The notes under the pieces were generated by a model. It did not search any database. It saw only the letters and a list, made by a program, of their open reading frames with translations, and was not told where the DNA came from. DNA of 64,000 bases from Gaiellasilicea sp963730405 (GTDB taxonomy: Bacteria; Actinomycetota; Thermoleophilia; Gaiellales; Gaiellaceae): contig CAVSRW010000017.1 of assembly GCA_963730405.1 (NCBI GenBank), positions 1 through 64,000 on the forward strand. Reading direction: 5' to 3'. Below, in pieces: positions 54,685 to 63,281 of this stretch. The translations under genes were made by a program, and so were the position numbers. Positions within the stretch are counted from its first letter, which is position 1, and each line of letters opens with the position of its first letter.

Positions 54685-55379
54685 TCGGGTCGCCGCGCCG
54701 GCACGTGGAGGAGTGCGAGTCGACGCAGCTCCTGCTCGGGCCGGACGATCCGGAAGGGGCGATCGCGACGACCGACCACCAGACCGCCGGCCGCGGCCGT
54801 CGCGGCCGGAGCTGGGTCGAGGCGCCCGGGACGGCGGTGCTCGTGTCCGTTCTGCTGCGGCCGCCGCCGGAGCGCGTCGCGCCGCAACTCTCGCTCGTCG
54901 GGGGCCTCGCGGCGGCCATGGCGGCCGAGGACGCGCTCGGACTGGCGGCGCAGATCAAGTGGCCGAACGACGTCATGGTGAACCGGCGGAAGATCGCAGG
55001 CGTGCTCGCCGAGGCGCGGGACGGGATCGTCGTACTCGGGATCGGGATCAACGTCAACCAGAAGCGCGAGCAGCTGCCGCTCGATGCGCGCGTGCCCGCC
55101 GCGTCCCTGCGGACGGTCGACGGCCGCGAGCGCGACCGGGAGCAGGTGCTCGACCTGCTGCTCGCCCACCTCGACCGGCTCTACGGCGCGTGGCGGGAAG
55201 GCGGCCTCGACGCCGTCTACGAGGATCTCGGCGCACGCGACTTCCTCCGCGGCCGCCGGGTCACGGTCGACGGAGCCGCCGGCACGGCGCAGATGATCAC
55301 GCGCGACGGCCGCCTCGCCGTCGAGACCGACTCAGGCCCGATCGAGGTCGAGAGCGGCGAGGTCGCGTTCGAGCGCTGA
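54681..55379 (+). CDS. birA: Biotin-[acetyl-CoA carboxylase] ligase
   Basis: A 232-residue class I ligase with no N-terminal DNA-binding domain: TDHQTAGRGRRGRSWVEAPG (biotinyl-AMP loop), QIKWPNDVMVNRRKIAGVL (catalytic Lys), GIGINVNQ. It attaches biotin to carboxylase carrier proteins. The GTG overlaps the fdhA stop (GTGA), so it is transcribed with the formate dehydrogenase genes, an odd partnership. It overlaps mobA tail to tail by 48 bases. Confidence 0.92.
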   Translation: MIGSPRRHVEECESTQLLLGPDDPEGAIATTDHQTAGRGRRGRSWVEAPGTAVLVSVLLRPPPERVAPQLSLVGGLAAAMAAEDALGLAAQIKWPNDVMVNRRKIAGVLAEARDGIVVLGIGINVNQKREQLPLDARVPAASLRTVDGRERDREQVLDLLLAHLDRLYGAWREGGLDAVYEDLGARDFLRGRRVTVDGAAGTAQMITRDGRLAVETDSGPIEVESGEVAFER

Positions 55380-55886
55380 CAGCTCCTCGGGCGTGTTCGC
55401 ATTCGCGAGCAGCCGTGGGTCTGCGTCGACCCGGCGCGGGTTGACGCCGCGGAGCGACCAGTCGCCGGATGCCAGCCTCCGCTCGAGCTCCGGCAGATCG
55501 GTGCGGGCATAGGCGCCCGGCAGCGGCCCCGTCTGCGTGACGGCGCGACGCTCGGCCAGCTCTCGCAGCAGCGACGGCGTCACGAGCGGGCAGTCGACCG
55601 GGAGGAAGACGGCCATCTCGGTCGCAGCCGTCCGGAGCCCCGCGATCACGCCGACGAGCGGTGCCCGGGGCTCGGCCGGCTCGACGGCGACGTCGAAGGG
55701 CAGCTCGAGGTCGCCCTTGCCGACCGCGAGCCTCTGCGGGAACGCCTCGCCGAGAATGCGCCAGGCGCGCTCCGCGAGCGTCTCGCCGGCGAAGAGCGCG
55801 AGCGCCTTCGGCGACCCGAAGCGCGTCGACGCGCCGCCGACGAGCAGCACCCCGGTGCAGGCCGAGACTTTGTGTTTCAGAAACAC
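55332..55886 (-). CDS. mobA: Molybdenum cofactor guanylyltransferase
   Basis: Adds GMP to molybdopterin, as bis-MGD for formate dehydrogenase. The sequence TGVLLVGGASTRFGSPKAL holds the GG-xx-RFG-K nucleotide site, and VFLPVDCPLVTPSLL the metal-binding Asp. The start is uncertain: GTG 55886 lies within a palindrome copy, GTG 55850 would cut the first strand, and ATG 55922 would add a basic leader. It follows fdhD on the same strand and works with it to mature FdhA. Confidence 0.85.
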   Translation of the reverse strand: MFLKHKVSACTGVLLVGGASTRFGSPKALALFAGETLAERAWRILGEAFPQRLAVGKGDLELPFDVAVEPAEPRAPLVGVIAGLRTAATEMAVFLPVDCPLVTPSLLRELAERRAVTQTGPLPGAYARTDLPELERRLASGDWSLRGVNPRRVDADPRLLANANTPEELSALERDLAALDLDRA

Positions 55887-55890
55887 AAGC
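55869..55890. repeat. A/T-rich palindrome, copy 3
   Basis: Same core TTGTGTTTCAGAAACACAA at 55870-55888, at or within the 5' end of mobA. If translated there it reads LVFLKHK. The central base is A on the plus strand, as in the other copies. Confidence 0.85.
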
Positions 55891-55910
55891 GTCCGCCCCG
55901 CGGCGGCCAA

Positions 55911-55932
55911 CCGCATGACCATGCGGATCCGC
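55911..55932. other. Nested small palindromes between repeat copies 3 and 4
   Basis: CCGCATG-AC-CATGCGG (55911-55926) overlaps GCGGATCCGC (55923-55932), midway between the two A/T-rich palindromes. The whole 55870-55969 interval is thus unusually symmetric for a short gap between genes. Confidence 0.5.
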
Positions 55933-55946
55933 GGAGCGGAAGAGGC

Positions 55947-55969
55947 GCTTGTGTTTCAGAAACACAAGC
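55947..55969. repeat. A/T-rich palindrome, copy 4
   Basis: Identical over 23 bases to copy 2 (32805-32827), two bases after the fdhD stop codon. Core start lies 79 bases from that of copy 3. Confidence 0.88.
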
Positions 55970-55971
55970 TC

Positions 55972-56748
55972 TCACGCGACCACCCGCCACGCCTCCGTGT
56001 AGACGTTGAGCGAACCGCCGCGGACGAAGCCGCAGAGGGTGATCCCGCGGTCGGCGGCGAGCTCGACCGCGAGCGACGAGGGCGCGCCGACCGCGACGAG
56101 CAGCGGGCAACCGGCGACGGCGGCCTTCTGGACGAGCTCGAACGAGAGGCGGCCGCTGACGCAGAGGATCGAGTCCGCGAGGGGCAGCAGCCCGTCGAGG
56201 AAGGCGCGGCCGAGCACCTTGTCGAGTGCGTTGTGGCGCCCGACGTCCTCACGGACGCAGAGTAGGTCGCCCGCGGCGGAGAAGAGCCCGGTCGCGTGGA
56301 GACCGCCTGTGGCCTCGAATGCCTCCTGGGCGCCGCGCAGCAGGTCGGGGAGCCGGCCGACGAGCGTGGCCTCGACCTGCAGCGTGCTCTCGATCCGAGG
56401 CGCCTCGACCGCGATCGCCTCCAGAGCGCCCTTGCCGCAGACGCCGCAGGAGGACGAGGTGTAGAAGCTCCGCCGCAGACGGTCGACGTCGGCGCCGGGC
56501 GCCTCGACCTCGACCGTGTTCGCGGCGAGATCGTCGGGCACGCGCGCCGCGAGCGGCCGCAGCCCCTCGGAGAGGCAGAACCCGATCGCCAGCTCCTCGT
56601 CGTGGCCGGGCGTCCGCATCGTCACGGCCACGGGAACGCCGCCGATCCGGATCTCCAGCGGCTCCTCGACCGCGACGAGGTCGCCCGTCTCACCGCCCGG
56701 CACCCGCGTCACCCGCACACGGGCGGTGGTGTGAGCGGGCGTTCTCAC
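55972..56748 (-). CDS. fdhD: Formate dehydrogenase sulfurtransferase FdhD
   Basis: Delivers sulfur to the Mo centre of formate dehydrogenase. The 258-residue protein has LAIGFCLSEGL, the catalytic pair SSCGVCGKGALEAI (CxxC), VREDVGRHNALDKVLG and VSGRLSFELVQKAAVAGCPLL. GTG 56748 is set by a -10 box TACGCT seven bases upstream; the ORF runs on to 56769 across that box. It is followed by mobA with two palindrome copies between. Confidence 0.94.
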   Translation of the reverse strand: MRTPAHTTARVRVTRVPGGETGDLVAVEEPLEIRIGGVPVAVTMRTPGHDEELAIGFCLSEGLRPLAARVPDDLAANTVEVEAPGADVDRLRRSFYTSSSCGVCGKGALEAIAVEAPRIESTLQVEATLVGRLPDLLRGAQEAFEATGGLHATGLFSAAGDLLCVREDVGRHNALDKVLGRAFLDGLLPLADSILCVSGRLSFELVQKAAVAGCPLLVAVGAPSSLAVELAADRGITLCGFVRGGSLNVYTEAWRVVA

Positions 56749-56804
56749 GTGCGCAAGCGTACAACGCAAGGTTTCTCGCGACCCGGCATCTCAATTGTTA
56801 GGAA

Positions 56805-57158
56805 ATGATGGAGTCCGCCGCAGACTTCGGAACCGGCCTTCGCGCCCACCTCGGCCTGGAGCAGGCCGAGCTGGAGCTCGTCGCCTCGCCGCAGGCCGCG
56901 CAGAAGCCCCTTCAGGCCACGCCCGACGACGACGAGCCCGACCCGCGGGAGCAGGCCGAGCTCGACGCCCTCGAGGAGCTCGAGAGCGAGCTGCTCGAGC
57001 GGGAGCGCGATCTCGCTCGCCGCGAGGCCGGCCTCGCGGCCCGGGCCGGCGCCCTGCTTGCGACTGCCCAGGCGCTGTACGACGAGGTGCTCGGCGGCGG
57101 TCCCTCGCCCAACGACGACGAGCTCGCCCGCCTCCGGCGGCGGAAGAGCATGGCCTGA
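56805..57158 (+). CDS. Small coiled-coil protein of unknown function
   Basis: A 117-residue soluble protein. The centre (EQAELDALEELESELLERERDLARREAGLAARA) is strongly helical with heptad character. No known domain. Two ATG codons are adjacent (56805, 56808), preceded by TTAGGA that may serve as a weak ribosome binding site or -10 box. It lies three bases before a small membrane protein and is probably cotranscribed. Confidence 0.7.
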   Translation: MMESAADFGTGLRAHLGLEQAELELVASPQAAQKPLQATPDDDEPDPREQAELDALEELESELLERERDLARREAGLAARAGALLATAQALYDEVLGGGPSPNDDELARLRRRKSMA

Positions 57159-57161
57159 CGG

Positions 57162-57371
57162 ATGATGGTCGAGCACATCGAGCGCATCCGCGACGATCGG
57201 TTCAAGCGCTGGAGCGTCTACGCCGCCGTGCCGTTCCTCTGGCTCGCGATCGCCCTGCTCAACCCGTTCGTGCTCCTCGTCCCGCTCATCCTCGCGCTCG
57301 CGATCCACAAGGCGATGGAGTACGGGATCGTCGAGCGCGACGATCCTCCGGACGACCCGGACCTGTACTAG
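57162..57371 (+). CDS. Small membrane protein of unknown function
   Basis: A 69-residue protein with one long or two short hydrophobic segments (VYAAVPFLWLAIALLNPFVLLVPLILALAIH) between a basic N-terminus and an acidic tail ending PPDDPDLY. I do not recognise it. Likely paired with the preceding coiled-coil protein. Confidence 0.65.
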   Translation: MMVEHIERIRDDRFKRWSVYAAVPFLWLAIALLNPFVLLVPLILALAIHKAMEYGIVERDDPPDDPDLY

Positions 57372-58009
57372 CCGCCCGCGGCTGCGGCGAGCATCGACTC
57401 GATCTCGTCGTAGCCGGCGCGGCGTGCATGCTCGAGCGGCGTGACGCCGTCGCGGTCGGCGAGGTCGACTCGGGCGCCCGCGTCGAGTAGAAGCCGGACG
57501 ATCTCCTGGTGGCGGCGCCCGCCGTCGCCGAGGATGACCGCCTCGAGCAGGGCTGTCCAGCCGAGGTCGTTGACGTGATCGACGTCGATGTCCGTCCGCA
57601 GCAGCTCCCGCACCATCTCCACGTGGCCGCGGTCGGCGGCGGGGATGAGCGCCGTCCCGCCGAAGCGGTTCGTGCGCGCCAGGTCGGGTCCGGCGCGCAG
57701 CACCTCGCGCAGGACGTCGACGTCGCCGGTCTCTCCCACCGCGAGGAGCGGGTTCGCCCGCGACTCGTCCTGGACGTCCACGTCCGCGCCCGCGTCGACC
57801 AGCGCGCGGACGACGGTCGCCGCGCCTGCGTACGCAGCGGCGGTGACTGCCGTCCTGCCGCCGGCGCCGCGGTCGTTCGGGTCGGCACCCTCGCGGAGCA
57901 GGTCGTTCACGGCCCCGAGATCGCCCCGGTCGGCCGCGGCGGCCAACTCACCCTCGGCAGGAACGTCGTCGGCGCCTCCACAGCCGCCGAGCGCGAGCGC
58001 GACGAGCAC
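57368..58009 (-). CDS. Ankyrin-repeat lipoprotein
   Basis: About 213 residues: a lipobox (ALALGGC), then five to six ankyrin repeats (DLLREGADPNDRGAGGRTAVTAAAYAGA; ALVDAGADVDVQDESRANPL; LLLDAGARVDLADRDGVTPLEHARRAG). It is probably anchored outside the membrane and used in protein binding. GTG 58009 gives a signal without a basic region; a nonstandard upstream start near the glmS stop (IGPRLLSVLVALALGGC) would fit better. It follows glmS on the same strand. Confidence 0.75.
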   Translation of the reverse strand: MLVALALGGCGGADDVPAEGELAAAADRGDLGAVNDLLREGADPNDRGAGGRTAVTAAAYAGAATVVRALVDAGADVDVQDESRANPLLAVGETGDVDVLREVLRAGPDLARTNRFGGTALIPAADRGHVEMVRELLRTDIDVDHVNDLGWTALLEAVILGDGGRRHQEIVRLLLDAGARVDLADRDGVTPLEHARRAGYDEIESMLAAAAGG

Positions 58010-58026
58010 GGAGAGCAGCCGCGGCC

Positions 58027-59853
58027 CTATTCGACCGTGACCGTCTTCGCGAGGTTGCGCGGCTGATCGACGTTCAGCCCGCGCAGGCGCGCGATCCGGT
58101 ACGCGAGCAGCTGCAGCGGGATGATCGCCAGCACCGCCTGGAGGAAGTTCGGCGTCTTGGGCACGTAGATGACGTCGTCGGCGTGGTGCTGGATGTCCTC
58201 GTTGCCGTCGGTCGCGATCGCGATCACGTGCGCGCCGCGCGCGCGCACCTCCTGGATGTTGGAGACGAGCTTGTCGTAGACGTGGATGTCGGTCGCGACG
58301 ACGACCACGGGCGTGTCGTCGTCGAGCAGCGCGATCGGCCCGTGCTTCATCTCGCCGGCGGAGTACGCCTCGGTCGGGATGTAGCTGATCTCCTTCAGCT
58401 TCAGCGCGCCCTCGAGCGCGACCGGCAGGCCGATGTGGCGGCCCAGGTAGAGGAAGAACGGCTGGTGAGCGAACCGCTGCGCGATCTCCTCGATCGGGTG
58501 GTCGCCGTCGAGGAACTTGTCGATCTTCTTCGGCAGGTCGTAGACCTTGTCGAGGATGAACGAGATCTCGCCCGCCGGCATCGTCCCGCGGATCTGCGCC
58601 AGCTTCAGCGCGACGAGGTAGAGGAGCGAGACCTGCGCGGTGAAGGTCTTCGAGGCAGCGACGCCGACCTCGAGTCCGCAGCGCGTGTAGAGGACGGAGT
58701 CGACCTCGCGGGTGATCTGCGAGCCCATCATGTTCGTGATCGCGACCGTGCGCGCGCCCTTCTCGCGGGCGAGCTTCATCGCCTCGATCGTGTCGCGCGT
58801 CTCGCCCGACTGCGAGATCCCGATCACGAGCGTGTCCTCGTCGATGACCGGGTTGCGGTAGATCCACTCGGACGCGATGTCCGGCTCGACCGGGATCCGC
58901 GCCCACTCCTCGATCACGTACCGCCCGACGACGCCGGCGTGGTACGCGGTGCCGCAGGCGAGGATCACGATCCGGCGCAGTTGCTTCAGCTCCTCCTCGG
59001 AGTGCCCGAGCCCGTCGAGCACGAGCGTGCCGTGGCGGACGCGGTCGCCGATCGTCTCCGCGACGGCCTCCGACTGCTCGTAGATCTCCTTGAGCATGAA
59101 CGTCTCGTAGCCGCCCTTCTCGGCGCCCTCGTCGTCCCAGTCGAGCTCGACCGAGTCGTGCTCGACCCGGGAGCCGTCGACGCGCGTGAAGACCGAGCCT
59201 TCCGGCGTGATCGTGACGATGTCGCCGTCGTCCGGGAACTGCACCTGGCGCGTCTCCTTCAGGAAAGCGGCCGCATTCGAGGCGAGGAACATCTCGCCGT
59301 TGCCGATCCCGACCACGAGCGGCGTCTGGTGGCGCGCGGCGACGAGCACGTCGGGGTGGTCGTGGTGGATCACGACGAAGGTGAAGTGGCCCTCGAGGTC
59401 GGCGAACGTCCGCCGCACGGCCTCGGTCAGGTCGCCCTCGTAGTGGCGCTCGATCAGGTGCGTGACCGTCTCGGCGTCGGTCTCGGAGGTGAAGGTGTGG
59501 CCGTCGGCGATCAGCCCTTCGCGCAGCTCGCGGTAGTTCTCGACGATCCCGTTGAGGACGATCGAGAGCTTCGAGCCGTCGCAGCCGATGAGCGGATGGG
59601 CGTTCGCCTCGGTGACGCCGCCGTGCGTCGCCCAGCGGGTGTGGCCGAGGCCGTGGTTCGACTTGGAGCCGTTCGGGCCTGCAGCCTCCTTCAGATTCTG
59701 GAGGTTGCCGACGGCGCGCACGTACTCGATCCCGTCGGCCTCACGAAGCGCGATCCCCGCAGAGTCGTAGCCGCGGTACTCGAGGCGCTCGAGGCCCGCG
59801 AGCAGAAGCTGCTTGCACTCCCTCGGCCCCACGTACCCGATGATCCCGCACAT
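58027..59853 (-). CDS. glmS: Glutamine-fructose-6-phosphate aminotransferase
   Basis: Makes glucosamine-6-phosphate for the cell wall. The 608-residue enzyme begins CGIIGYVG, with the catalytic Cys after Met removal, has the glutaminase loop LGHTRWATHG, and two SIS domains (LACGTAYHAGVVG, ISQSGETRDTIEA, and the final LRGLNVDQPRNLAKTVTVE). ATG 59853 has GGAGAGG upstream. It lies 77 bases after glmM, so the two form a pathway unit. Confidence 0.97.
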   Translation of the reverse strand: MCGIIGYVGPRECKQLLLAGLERLEYRGYDSAGIALREADGIEYVRAVGNLQNLKEAAGPNGSKSNHGLGHTRWATHGGVTEANAHPLIGCDGSKLSIVLNGIVENYRELREGLIADGHTFTSETDAETVTHLIERHYEGDLTEAVRRTFADLEGHFTFVVIHHDHPDVLVAARHQTPLVVGIGNGEMFLASNAAAFLKETRQVQFPDDGDIVTITPEGSVFTRVDGSRVEHDSVELDWDDEGAEKGGYETFMLKEIYEQSEAVAETIGDRVRHGTLVLDGLGHSEEELKQLRRIVILACGTAYHAGVVGRYVIEEWARIPVEPDIASEWIYRNPVIDEDTLVIGISQSGETRDTIEAMKLAREKGARTVAITNMMGSQITREVDSVLYTRCGLEVGVAASKTFTAQVSLLYLVALKLAQIRGTMPAGEISFILDKVYDLPKKIDKFLDGDHPIEEIAQRFAHQPFFLYLGRHIGLPVALEGALKLKEISYIPTEAYSAGEMKHGPIALLDDDTPVVVVATDIHVYDKLVSNIQEVRARGAHVIAIATDGNEDIQHHADDVIYVPKTPNFLQAVLAIIPLQLLAYRIARLRGLNVDQPRNLAKTVTVE

Positions 59854-59930
59854 GCAAGCCCCCCTCTCCACTCGAAGCCGATCCGAGAACGCGTAAGAGC
59901 CCGGCGTACCTCTCGCGTCGTCGCGAGTGC

Positions 59931-61211
59931 TTAGCCGAGCTCCCTCTGAACGAGGGCTGCGATCCTAGCACAGTATTCCAGGGCTTTCTCCTCCGTTTCG
60001 GCCTCGCCGAGGACGCGGATGAGAGGCTCGGTGCCCGATGCTCGGACGAGCACGCGGCCGGTGCCGTCGAGCTCGGCGTTCAGGCGCTCGGCCTCGGCCA
60101 GCGCGGCCTCCGGGACCTCGCGGCGCGCGACGCGGACGTTCTCCTTCACCTGGGCGTAGAGCGGCATCACCGCCGCCGCTTCCTTCAGCGTCCGGCCTCG
60201 GACTGCGTCGCAGAGCAACAGCGCAGCGGCCAGCCCGTCGCCCGTCACGTGGTCGCGAAGACAGATCACGTGGCCGGACTGCTCGCCCCCCAGGATCCCG
60301 TTTCCTTGCCGGAGCGCCTCGAGCACGTAGCGGTCGCCAACCGGCGTCGTGACCACACGGATTCCGTGCTCGGCCATCAGGCGGTGAAAGCCGAGATTGG
60401 TCATCACCGTGACCGCGACGACGTCGACCTCGAGGTGGAGCGCGAGGATCGCAAGGATCTGGTCGCCGTCGACCGCGTTGCCGTCACCGTCGACGGCGAG
60501 CATGCGGTCGCCGTCGCCGTCGAAGGCGACCCCGAGGTCGAGGCCGCCCTGACGGACCGTCTCTTGCAGCAGCGCGAGGTCGGTGGCGCCGCAGCCCGTG
60601 TTGATGTTCTCGCCGTTCGGCTCGTCGCCGATCGCCGTCACCTCGGCGCCGAGCCGCTCGAACGCCTCCGGGGCGATGCCGGAGTACGCGCCGTTGGCGC
60701 AGTCGACTGCGATCCGGAGTCCGCTCAGGTCGGTGCCGAAGCGCTCGACGACGTGCTCGAGGTAGCTGTCGGTGTAGACGGTCACGTGGTCGACCGCGCC
60801 GCCGCCGCCGCCACCGTCGATCTGCCGAGACGCAGGCGCGTCGAGCAGCGCCTCGATCTCCTCCTCGGAGGCGTCGGTCAGCTTGCTGCCGTGCCGGTCG
60901 AAGAACTTGACGCCGTTGTACTCCGGCGGGTTGTGGGAGGCGGAGATGACGACGCCGAGGTCGAGCGCCAGCAGCGCGACCGCCGGGGTCGGGAGCACGC
61001 CGGCGAGCACGGCGTTCCCTCCCGCCGCGACGACGCCGCGCGCGAACGCCGCCTCGAGCTCGGGCCCGGAGCCGCGTGTGTCGCGGCCGACGAAGACGCG
61101 GCCGCGGCCGGACCAGAGGGTCGAGGCCTTGCCGAGCCGCTCGACGAGCTCGACCGTCAGATCCTGGCCGACGACGCCACGGACCCCGTCCGTCCCGAAG
61201 TAGCGCCGCAC
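59931..61211 (-). CDS. glmM: Phosphoglucosamine mutase
   Basis: Converts glucosamine-6-phosphate to the 1-phosphate. The 426-residue protein has FGTDGVRG, the phosphoserine loop VISASHNPPEYNG, the metal loop AFDGDGDRM, the sugar loop GGEQSGH and the phosphate-binding loop RASGTEPLIRV. The GTG start is eight bases after rpsI, which supports cotranscription from the rplM-rpsI unit. Confidence 0.97.
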   Translation of the reverse strand: MRRYFGTDGVRGVVGQDLTVELVERLGKASTLWSGRGRVFVGRDTRGSGPELEAAFARGVVAAGGNAVLAGVLPTPAVALLALDLGVVISASHNPPEYNGVKFFDRHGSKLTDASEEEIEALLDAPASRQIDGGGGGGAVDHVTVYTDSYLEHVVERFGTDLSGLRIAVDCANGAYSGIAPEAFERLGAEVTAIGDEPNGENINTGCGATDLALLQETVRQGGLDLGVAFDGDGDRMLAVDGDGNAVDGDQILAILALHLEVDVVAVTVMTNLGFHRLMAEHGIRVVTTPVGDRYVLEALRQGNGILGGEQSGHVICLRDHVTGDGLAAALLLCDAVRGRTLKEAAAVMPLYAQVKENVRVARREVPEAALAEAERLNAELDGTGRVLVRASGTEPLIRVLGEAETEEKALEYCARIAALVQRELG

Positions 61212-61219
61212 GGCGCGGT

Positions 61220-61615
61220 CTAGCGCTTCGAGAACTGCGGCGCCTTGCGCGCCTTGTGGAGGCCGGCCTTCTTGCGCTCGACGACGCGGGCGTCGCGGGT
61301 GAGGAATCCCTCACGCTTCAGCGCGACGCGCAGCTCCGGGTCCGCCTCGACGAGCGCGCGGGCGATCCCGTGGCGCACCGCGCCGGCCTGGCCGGACGGC
61401 CCGCCGCCGTGCACGCGCACGCGGATGTCGAACGTCCCCTCGACGCCCGCCGTCTTCAGCGGCGCGAGCGCGAGCGTGCGGTGCGTGGCGCGCGGGAAGT
61501 AGTCCTCGAGCGTGCGCCCGTTGAACCACGTCTTCCCGTCGCCGGGGCGAAGGATCACACGCGCCACCGAGGTCTTGCGCTTGCCGGTGCCGAGGTACTG
61601 GGCCTGCTCTGCCAC
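61220..61615 (-). CDS. rpsI: Ribosomal protein S9
   Basis: A 131-residue S9 with YLGTGKRKTSVARVILRPG, GQAGAVRHGIARAL and the conserved basic end KAGLHKARKAPQFSKR that reaches the P-site tRNA. The GTG overlaps the rplM stop (TAGTG). Confidence 0.97.
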   Translation of the reverse strand: MAEQAQYLGTGKRKTSVARVILRPGDGKTWFNGRTLEDYFPRATHRTLALAPLKTAGVEGTFDIRVRVHGGGPSGQAGAVRHGIARALVEADPELRVALKREGFLTRDARVVERKKAGLHKARKAPQFSKR

Positions 61616-62046
61616 TACGAGACCTCCAACGTCTTGGGCGCCTGGGCCTCGTGCGGGTGCGCCGGCCCGGCGTAGATCTTCAGCTTCGTGATCTGCTGGC
61701 GCGCAAGCCGGTTGCGCGGGAGCATGCCCTTGACCGCCTTGCGCAGCACCTCCGTCGGCCGCCGCTCGAGCTGCTCGCGCAGCGTCCGCGTGCGCAGGCC
61801 ACCCGGGTAGCCGGAGTGACGGTGGTACAGCTTCTGGTCGAGCTTCTGGCCGGTGACCGCGATCTTCTCCGCGTTGACGACGATCACGAAGTCGCCCGTG
61901 TCGACGTGCGGCGTGTACACCGGCTTGTTCTTGCCGCGGAGCGTGTCGGCGATCTGGGTCGCGAGGCGGCCGAGCGTCTTGCCCTCGGCGTCGACGACGT
62001 ACCACTCGCGTGCGATCTCGCCCGGCTTTGCGCTGTAAGTCTTCAT
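61615..62046 (-). CDS. rplM: Ribosomal protein L13
   Basis: A 143-residue L13: REWYVVDAEGKTLGRLATQIAD, HVDTGDFVIVVNAEKIAVTGQK and KGMLPRNRLARQQITKLKIYAGPAHPHEAQ. The ATG overlaps the stop of the MFS gene (ATGA), so this ribosomal operon appears to be read from a transporter promoter. Confidence 0.97.
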   Translation of the reverse strand: MKTYSAKPGEIAREWYVVDAEGKTLGRLATQIADTLRGKNKPVYTPHVDTGDFVIVVNAEKIAVTGQKLDQKLYHRHSGYPGGLRTRTLREQLERRPTEVLRKAVKGMLPRNRLARQQITKLKIYAGPAHPHEAQAPKTLEVS

Positions 62047-63272
62047 TTCACAGAAAGAGGGCGCACATCGGGTGCGCCGGCGGCGGATCGTAGCAGAATC
62101 CAGACCGCCGGAAGGACCACGAAAGCCGTTGCCGAGAGCGCGAGAGCCTCGACTCCGAGCTCGCTGTAGAGGACGCCGCCGAGGAGGACGAGCGCCGCGC
62201 CGGTGAAGCTCGAGAGCTGGTCGGTCAGCCCGATCAGCTGGCCTCGCTCCGCCGGCAGCGCGCGGTCGGCGAGCTCGGTCACCGCGGCGACGTAGGAGAT
62301 GTTCCAGCCGAGCCCGAGCAGGAAGAGCGACGCGGACACCCAGAAGACGCTCTCGAACCAGGCGAGGGCGAGCGTGGAGAGACCCATCAGAAGCAGCCCG
62401 GCGACCTGGCCCGGACGGCGGCCGACCGCGTCCACGAGCTGGCCGATCACGAGCACGAGCGCGTACATGCCGACGATGTGGAGGCTGATCACCGTGAAGA
62501 CGTCCGACTGGTGGTGACCGTGGTCGATGACCAGGTAGCCGGTCAGGTTCATCACCGACACCATCCCGGCGAAGCTGGCGATCGCCGCCACGAGCGCGGT
62601 CAGGACGCCCGGGCGACGGACGATCTCGCTGAGCGGTGCGGCCGCCTCGTCGGTGCCGCCGGCGTCGAAGTGGAGCTTCTGGGCAATCGTGCGCGGGTCC
62701 GGACGGACGCAGAGGACGAGCACGAGCCCGACCACCATGATCCCGGCGGCGGCGATCCACGGCAGGACGAGCGACTCCAGGTCGAGCTCCTTGCCGGCGA
62801 AGAGCGGACGGAAGACGAGCGGGCCGAGCGCGGCGCCGAAGAGCGCGCCGAAGAGGACGTACGAGATCCCACGCGCGCGGCGGGCGGGCGGATACATGTC
62901 CGCCGCCGCCGCCCGAGAGAGCAGGATCGTTCCCTGCGCGATGCCCACGAGCGCGAAGCCTGCGATCACGAGGGTCGCCGAGTCGACCTCGCAGCCGAGC
63001 GCCGTCGTCAGGCAGCCGGCGATGCCGGCGAGGCAGCCGCCTGCCAGCACCGGAACCCGGCCGTACCGGTCCATCAGGCGCCCGGCGGGGAGCGCGGCGA
63101 GCGCGCCGGCGGTGAGGAAGATCGCCGGCCCGAGGCCGAGGATCCCTTCGATGTCGGTGACCAGGACGAGCGTCACCGTGCCGACCGCGACCGCGAGCTG
63201 CACCATCCCGGAGAGCGACGTCAGCGTCGCCGCGAGCAGAATCGTGTTGCGCCGGATCGGGAACTGCTCCAT
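62043..63272 (-). CDS. MFS transporter
   Basis: A 409-residue protein with twelve hydrophobic segments in two halves, the MFS loop motif AGRLMDRYGRVPVLAGG, and a central cytoplasmic loop (RPDPRTIAQKLHFDAGGTDEAAAPLSEIV). It resembles drug/metabolite efflux pumps. TAGGCT lies six bases before the ATG. The stop overlaps rplM. Confidence 0.9.
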   Translation of the reverse strand: MEQFPIRRNTILLAATLTSLSGMVQLAVAVGTVTLVLVTDIEGILGLGPAIFLTAGALAALPAGRLMDRYGRVPVLAGGCLAGIAGCLTTALGCEVDSATLVIAGFALVGIAQGTILLSRAAAADMYPPARRARGISYVLFGALFGAALGPLVFRPLFAGKELDLESLVLPWIAAAGIMVVGLVLVLCVRPDPRTIAQKLHFDAGGTDEAAAPLSEIVRRPGVLTALVAAIASFAGMVSVMNLTGYLVIDHGHHQSDVFTVISLHIVGMYALVLVIGQLVDAVGRRPGQVAGLLLMGLSTLALAWFESVFWVSASLFLLGLGWNISYVAAVTELADRALPAERGQLIGLTDQLSSFTGAALVLLGGVLYSELGVEALALSATAFVVLPAVWILLRSAAGAPDVRPLSVK

Positions 63273-63281
63273 CGCAGCAGC

